A DNA stretch of 64,000 nucleotides, taken from positions 372,001 to 436,000 of the forward strand of contig NZ_QMHN01000003.1 of assembly GCF_003313385.1 (NCBI RefSeq). Reading direction: 5' to 3'. The notes beneath the pieces were generated by a model. It searched no databases. It had not been told where the DNA came from and worked only from the letters and a program-made list of their open reading frames with translations. Below, piece after piece: positions 60,717 through 64,000 of this stretch; position 1 is the first letter of the stretch, and each line of letters starts with the position of its first letter. The stretch comes from Pedobacter chitinilyticus. Lineage in GTDB: Bacteria; Bacteroidota; Bacteroidia; Sphingobacteriales; Sphingobacteriaceae. The translations under genes and the position numbers were made by a program.

Positions 60717-61208
60717 ATGTTAGCAACATTAGAAAATCAGGACTATGAAGAACTTGCAAACGAAGTTCAGAAAATTGCAGACACCAAAAGTGAAGACAGC
60801 TTGTATGCAGTTTTGGGCAATGCCCTTTACAACAGCGGGCTAGAAGTAGCCCCTTATGACTATCCAGAAGCGGTTATGGCCATAACCAGCATTAAAAGCA
60901 AGCACAAAGTTGATTTTATCAAAACCATTGATTTTGTGGGCAATGCGGTACCAATGGCAGAAATTGATGCCAAGGAGCAAGGGAAGGGATTTTTCCAGCG
61001 TATCAAAAAGGAAATCTGTACTAACGAAAAAATCAGGGATTTTTTTACAGGCAAAAGTGCTCTTGCCGACCATCTTAAAATCATCATTCCAATTATCCTT
61101 GGTCTAATATCGTCGTCACTTGCCCTTGGCCCCATCGGTTTGGCTATTGTTGTCACCATTCTTGCCCTAATTCTTAAAGTAGGTTACCAAACCTATTGTG
61201 ACATTTAG
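60717..61208 (+). CDS. small C-terminally membrane-anchored protein of unknown function
   Basis: A 163-residue protein with no signal peptide. The N-terminal about 110 residues are soluble and acidic (ENQDYEELANEVQKIADTKS, YPEAVMAITSI). The C-terminal 50 are hydrophobic (IIIPIILGLISSSLALGPIG, LAIVVTILALILKVGY) and end in KVGYQTYCDI, so it is probably anchored by one or two C-terminal helices. A Cys before the anchor (EICTNEKIRDFFTG) and one at the end are notable. The C-terminal pattern 'EIC.NEKIRDFF... IILG.. .LKVGYQTYC' reminds me of small membrane-tail domains seen near conflict-type genes, but this is only an impression. It lies just before an HU-like gene. Confidence 0.6.
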   Translation: MLATLENQDYEELANEVQKIADTKSEDSLYAVLGNALYNSGLEVAPYDYPEAVMAITSIKSKHKVDFIKTIDFVGNAVPMAEIDAKEQGKGFFQRIKKEICTNEKIRDFFTGKSALADHLKIIIPIILGLISSSLALGPIGLAIVVTILALILKVGYQTYCDI

Positions 61209-61265
61209 GTTGTCTACAAAATGTGGTGTTAGCAAGTAAAGAAACAATTAATCAAACACAAAAAA

Positions 61266-61652
61266 ATGGCGATTAGATATACGATGACAGAAAAAGCTGA
61301 GCCTGGCGTTTTAGGCGGAGGAACTAAAAAGTGGTACGCAAGGGTTATTATGGACGGAGAAATTAGTATAGATGATTTATCTAAACAAATTGAAAAATTC
61401 TCTGCCTTATCCGAGCCTGACATCCGCGGCGTAATTATTGCCTTGGAAAATGTCATCCAAGAATACCTAGTAAACGGGAAAGTAATCCGTATGGACAAAC
61501 TAGGAAGCTTTTATCCAGGACTTAGTAGCGGAGGAGCAGCAACAAAAGAGGAGTTTAATAGCACTTTTATCAAAGAAGCTTATGTTACATATCGTCCTGG
61601 GCAACGTATTCGGGATGCGCTAAAAACCGCCACTTTTAAAAAGACGGAGTAG
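61266..61652 (+). CDS. HU-family-like DNA-binding protein (Bacteroidota long type)
   Basis: A 128-residue protein resembling Bacteroidota HU-like proteins with an extended N-terminus: MAIRYTMTEKAEPGVLGGGTKKWYARV is followed by the HU helix (ISIDDLSKQIEKFSALSEPD), the core NVIQEYLVNGKVIRMDKLGSFYPGL and a C-terminal basic part (TYRPGQRIRDALKTATFKKTE). The beta-arm portion is short. Such proteins bind and bend DNA. A cluster of four GGAAGCTTCC palindromes starts 11 bp after its stop. The gene is 57 bp downstream of the small membrane protein gene. Confidence 0.82.
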   Translation: MAIRYTMTEKAEPGVLGGGTKKWYARVIMDGEISIDDLSKQIEKFSALSEPDIRGVIIALENVIQEYLVNGKVIRMDKLGSFYPGLSSGGAATKEEFNSTFIKEAYVTYRPGQRIRDALKTATFKKTE

Positions 61653-61662
61653 GCCTGAAATT

Positions 61663-61740
61663 TGGAAGCTTCCAATTGCTAAACCGGAAGCTTCCACTTG
61701 TTCGATTGGAAGCTTCCAAATATAGAAATGGAAGCTTCCA
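61663..61740. repeat. four GGAAGCTTCC palindromes at exact 22-bp spacing
   Basis: Copies lie at 61664-61673, 61686-61695, 61708-61717 and 61730-61739. Centre distances are 22, 22 and 22 bp, with unrelated 12-bp spacers. The first, third and fourth extend to TGGAAGCTTCCA. In RNA, copies 3 and 4 can pair over a 10-nt loop, followed by GTTTTTT, so the end can also act as a terminator for the HU-like gene. Confidence 0.9.
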
Positions 61741-61826
61741 GTTTTTTAACGATGCAAGAGATCGTGATTCCAGATACAGTTAAAGTGTCTAACTATAAAT
61801 CGGGGTTCGATTAATCAAGTCATCCT

Positions 61827-62651
61827 TTACAAACTCTTTTTGTACAAATTATAAAGCACCTGCTTATCAAAATCGGTAAGCGTTTGCGTAATATCCGTTT
61901 GAATAAAATGGATTTTAAAGGCTTCAATGGCATAATTTGGACGTGCAATGTTATAGCCAATCACTTTTAAGCCAACTATGGGATCAAAATTTTGCGGTAC
62001 GCTATCTAACACTTCATCATACCAAAGTCCGTAACCTTTTTGAGCCAAGGTTTTCCAAGGGAAATTTTTAGGATCATTTTTTCGTCCAGGGGCAAAATCC
62101 GCATGGCCAATAAAGTTGGCGGTAGGGATGCTGTATTTTTTCTTCAAGGTACCCAATAAAGCACATAGGCTATTGATCTGTGCATCAGTCCACACATCGG
62201 TAGTCCCATTGTTGTCCATTTCAATGCCAATAGAACAAGAGTTCATATCCGTAACGCTGCCCCACTTGCCAGCCCCAGCATGTTGCGCTCTCAAATAATC
62301 GTTTACCATTTGCACCACTTTACCATCTCTGCTCACCACATAGTGAGAACTGGTTCCTGTTCGAGTTAACGTAAAAGTTCTAAGCGTTTGTTCCAACGAA
62401 TCTTGCGCCGTATGGTGTATGATGACAAAATTCGGTTTTCTGATGCCCATATTGGTGGTGCCCACAAAATACTGTTCGCTATACAGCGAGTCGATTTTTT
62501 GGTTTTCGGGCGGGGTAGCTTTAATCATTTCCGAAAAAGCCTTTGCGTTGTTTTTGTACACCTTATCAGTAGCCTTATACTTGTAGGTGCTGCATCCTGC
62601 GATTAACAGCCCAATTGCTGTGGCAAGAAATGAAGATTGGTAACGGTTCAT
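61827..62651 (-). CDS. N-acetylmuramoyl-L-alanine amidase (AmpD/Amidase_2) lipoprotein
   Basis: A 274-residue lipoprotein (ATAIGLLIAGCSTYK, Cys near residue 20) with the Amidase_2 fold. It cleaves the amide bond between MurNAc and the stem peptide, a peptidoglycan recycling or remodelling step. Zinc ligands sit in FVIIHHTAQDS (His) and GHADFAPGRKNDP (His, Asp); SSHYVVSRDGKVVQMV and NSCSIGIEMDNNG are also family motifs. The anchor puts it in the periplasm, unlike cytosolic AmpD. It is convergent with the HU-like gene, 174 bp away. Confidence 0.92.
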   Translation of the reverse strand: MNRYQSSFLATAIGLLIAGCSTYKYKATDKVYKNNAKAFSEMIKATPPENQKIDSLYSEQYFVGTTNMGIRKPNFVIIHHTAQDSLEQTLRTFTLTRTGTSSHYVVSRDGKVVQMVNDYLRAQHAGAGKWGSVTDMNSCSIGIEMDNNGTTDVWTDAQINSLCALLGTLKKKYSIPTANFIGHADFAPGRKNDPKNFPWKTLAQKGYGLWYDEVLDSVPQNFDPIVGLKVIGYNIARPNYAIEAFKIHFIQTDITQTLTDFDKQVLYNLYKKSL

Positions 62652-62779
62652 TAAAATAAATTATGTTTTGTTGTGTGGTGAGTTGGTTGGGAAACCTTCA
62701 GGTGTTTAACTACTTATATTCTTCCTCAACTTTTTTACTAATTTAGGGCTTTCAAATAACATCCGAAAGAATATTATTT

Positions 62780-64000
62780 ATGCAAAAAATAAAGATGCGT
62801 GTAGCCAAAAGCCTGATCTTGGGAACAGTCTTAGTGACTTCTATAACCGCTTGTACAAGCAAAAACCCAGGCCAGGAAAATGCTGGAAAAAATGAGTTGG
62901 ATTCCCTGCAAGAATATGTGGCCCAACGCTTGCCAATTTATGAGAAAGTAAGGTTAAGCACCGACCTTAATTTGCTTACCGCCAACGAAAGACAAGTTTT
63001 ACCTTTGCTAATAGAAGCGGCACAAATTATGGACGAACTGTTTTGGAAACAGGCCTATCCGCAGCGGGATAGCTTATTAGCCACCATTAAAGACGAGAAA
63101 ACAAAAGAGTTTGTAAAAATCAACTATGGTCCTTGGGACAGGTTAAACGGTGATAAGCCATTTGTAGCAGGTATTGGCGAAAAGCCACTCGGCGTAACTT
63201 TTTACCCTTTAGATATGACCAAGGAGGAGTTGGAAAAATCGGATGTAAAGGATAAACAAGGACTTTATTCGGTAATCAGGAGAGAAAGCGGCAAACTGGT
63301 TTCTATTCCATATCACATCTATTTTGCCAATGAATTGCAAAAAGCCAGTAGTTTATTAAAACAGGCCGCTTTAATTACCGACGATGCGGGTCTTAAAAAA
63401 TACCTGAACCTGCGTGCCGATGCTTTGGTGAGTGATAACTACACCGCAAGTGATTATGCTTGGTTGGACATGAAAACCAATGGCTTGGATATTATTATTG
63501 GCCCAATTGAGAACTACGAAGATAAATTGTTTAACGCCAGAGCTTCTTTCGAGAGCTATGTATTGGTAAAAGATAAAGAATGGAGCAAGCGCTTGGCCAA
63601 ATATGTGGCCTTGCTTCCTGAACTTCAAAAAGGTTTGCCCGTAGCGGATAAATATAAAAAGGAAGTTCCAGGAACCGATTCGGAGCTGAATGCCTACGAT
63701 GTGGTTTATTATGCAGGCGACTGTAATTCAGGTTCTAAAACCATTGCGGTAAACTTGCCTAACGACGAAAAAATCCAACAGGAAAAAGGGACCCGCCGTT
63801 CGCAGTTAAAAAATGCGATGAAAGCGAAATTTGATAAGATTTTAGTGCCTATCGCCAATGTGCTTATCGATAAAGAACAACAAAAATACATTAAGTTTGA
63901 TGCCTTTTTTGCCAATGTGATGTTCCACGAAGTAGCGCATGGTTTGGGGATTAAAAACACCATTACAGGTAAAGGAATGGTGCGCAATGCTTTGCAAGAG
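62780..64000 (+). CDS. M49-like (dipeptidyl-peptidase III family) lipoprotein, 3'-truncated by the window edge
   Basis: An open frame from ATG 62780 to the last base (407 codons, no stop). A lipoprotein signal (VLVTSITACTSKNPG) leads into a long helical protein. The zinc motif near the window end reads FHEVAHGLGIKN, an HExxH with the downstream spacing of M49 variants rather than the HELLGH form of eukaryotic DPP III. GPIENYEDKLFNARASFESYV and YYAGDCNSGSKTIAVNLPN are further family-like segments. It probably releases dipeptides; the C-terminal Glu ligand is outside the window. About 250 residues are likely missing. Confidence 0.85.
   Translation, partial: MQKIKMRVAKSLILGTVLVTSITACTSKNPGQENAGKNELDSLQEYVAQRLPIYEKVRLSTDLNLLTANERQVLPLLIEAAQIMDELFWKQAYPQRDSLLATIKDEKTKEFVKINYGPWDRLNGDKPFVAGIGEKPLGVTFYPLDMTKEELEKSDVKDKQGLYSVIRRESGKLVSIPYHIYFANELQKASSLLKQAALITDDAGLKKYLNLRADALVSDNYTASDYAWLDMKTNGLDIIIGPIENYEDKLFNARASFESYVLVKDKEWSKRLAKYVALLPELQKGLPVADKYKKEVPGTDSELNAYDVVYYAGDCNSGSKTIAVNLPNDEKIQQEKGTRRSQLKNAMKAKFDKILVPIANVLIDKEQQKYIKFDAFFANVMFHEVAHGLGIKNTITGKGMVRNALQE

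Noticed and set aside
61663..61740. CRISPR array
   Set aside because: Spacers are only 12 bp, repeats only 10 bp, and no cas genes are near.
61752..61814. 20-residue ORF after the palindrome array (MQEIVIPDTVKVSNYKSGFD)
   Set aside because: Too short to support without comparative data; follows a terminator-like stem.
61798..61826. tRNA-like TCGGGGTTCGATT segment
   Set aside because: The T-loop-like sequence has no matching T-stem or acceptor arm; not a tRNA.

Overview
The window looks like a chromosomal segment of a Bacteroidota bacterium, most likely Sphingobacteriaceae (Pedobacter-like). The evidence is low-to-medium GC content, few Shine-Dalgarno sequences, promoters of the TTG-N19/20-TAnnTTTG type, a fused LpxC-FabZ gene, the type IX secretion regulator PorX, a cargo protein with a T9SS-type C-terminal tail, a GIN-domain (DUF2807) protein and many Cys-anchored lipoproteins. 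No rRNA, tRNA, CRISPR array, prophage or insertion sequence was seen. No intergenic gap exceeds 300 bp.

Layout. 1-7.4 kb: 3' part of nadB, a gamma-carbonic anhydrase, an Ig-like lipoprotein, mnmG and an ABC-F ATPase. Two perfect ParB-type parS palindromes lie between the last two, suggesting proximity to the replication origin. 7.5-13 kb: a chemoreceptor-like sensor fragment, a GIN-domain protein, an ApbE-DUF2271 fusion with a PepSY membrane partner, and a serine hydrolase. A pair of 21-bp-spaced direct repeats sits between the GIN gene and apbE. 13-21.5 kb: ybeY, a giant DUF4175 coiled-coil membrane protein, a GDPD, a cold-shock protein, and a three-gene operon (retropepsin-PDZ, NAGPA-like, lipoprotein). 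21.6-27.7 kb: envelope turnover genes (PBP4-type DacB, GH18, VanX-like dipeptidase) with an AONS-like PLP enzyme, a SixA-like phosphatase and alanine dehydrogenase. 27.8-31.7 kb: a protein with KSINEKGV repeats, then tsaE and porX. 31.8-39.4 kb: an HD hydrolase, lipid A genes lpxD, lpxC/fabZ and lpxA, an ABC ATPase, two tandem EF-P genes, a 5-FTHF cyclo-ligase and a 53-residue HigA-like ORF. 39.3-45.8 kb: hutG and hutI, exonuclease III, a cyclophilin, an HMA-AraC fusion, YceI, a DODA-type dioxygenase and a DUF6265 protein. 45.8-54.5 kb: an aldehyde dehydrogenase, a secreted flavoprotein, and a peptidase operon (M14 pseudoenzyme, intact M14, S9). 54.5-59 kb: a DUF4886 protein, a T9SS cargo, and a peroxiredoxin, thioredoxin and small-protein redox cluster. 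59-64 kb: an unknown outer-membrane-like protein, a small C-terminally membrane-anchored protein, an HU-like DNA-binding protein followed by four GGAAGCTTCC palindromes at exact 22-bp spacing, an AmpD-like amidase and a truncated M49 peptidase.

Genes working together. lpxD, lpxC/fabZ and lpxA supply three early lipid A enzymes and FabZ in overlapping order. hutI and hutG are consecutive histidine-degradation steps. DacB, the VanX-like dipeptidase and the amidase act on peptidoglycan, and alanine dehydrogenase could consume released alanine. The M14/M14/S9 cluster looks like a peptide-scavenging unit. The signals I rate most worth following are the 22-bp phased palindrome array behind the HU-like gene, the parS pair, the 21-bp direct repeats near the GIN gene, the pseudoenzyme/enzyme M14 pair and the divergent EF-P tips. 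Several dispersed intergenic palindromes occur as well. I found no convincing complete new defence or mobile system.
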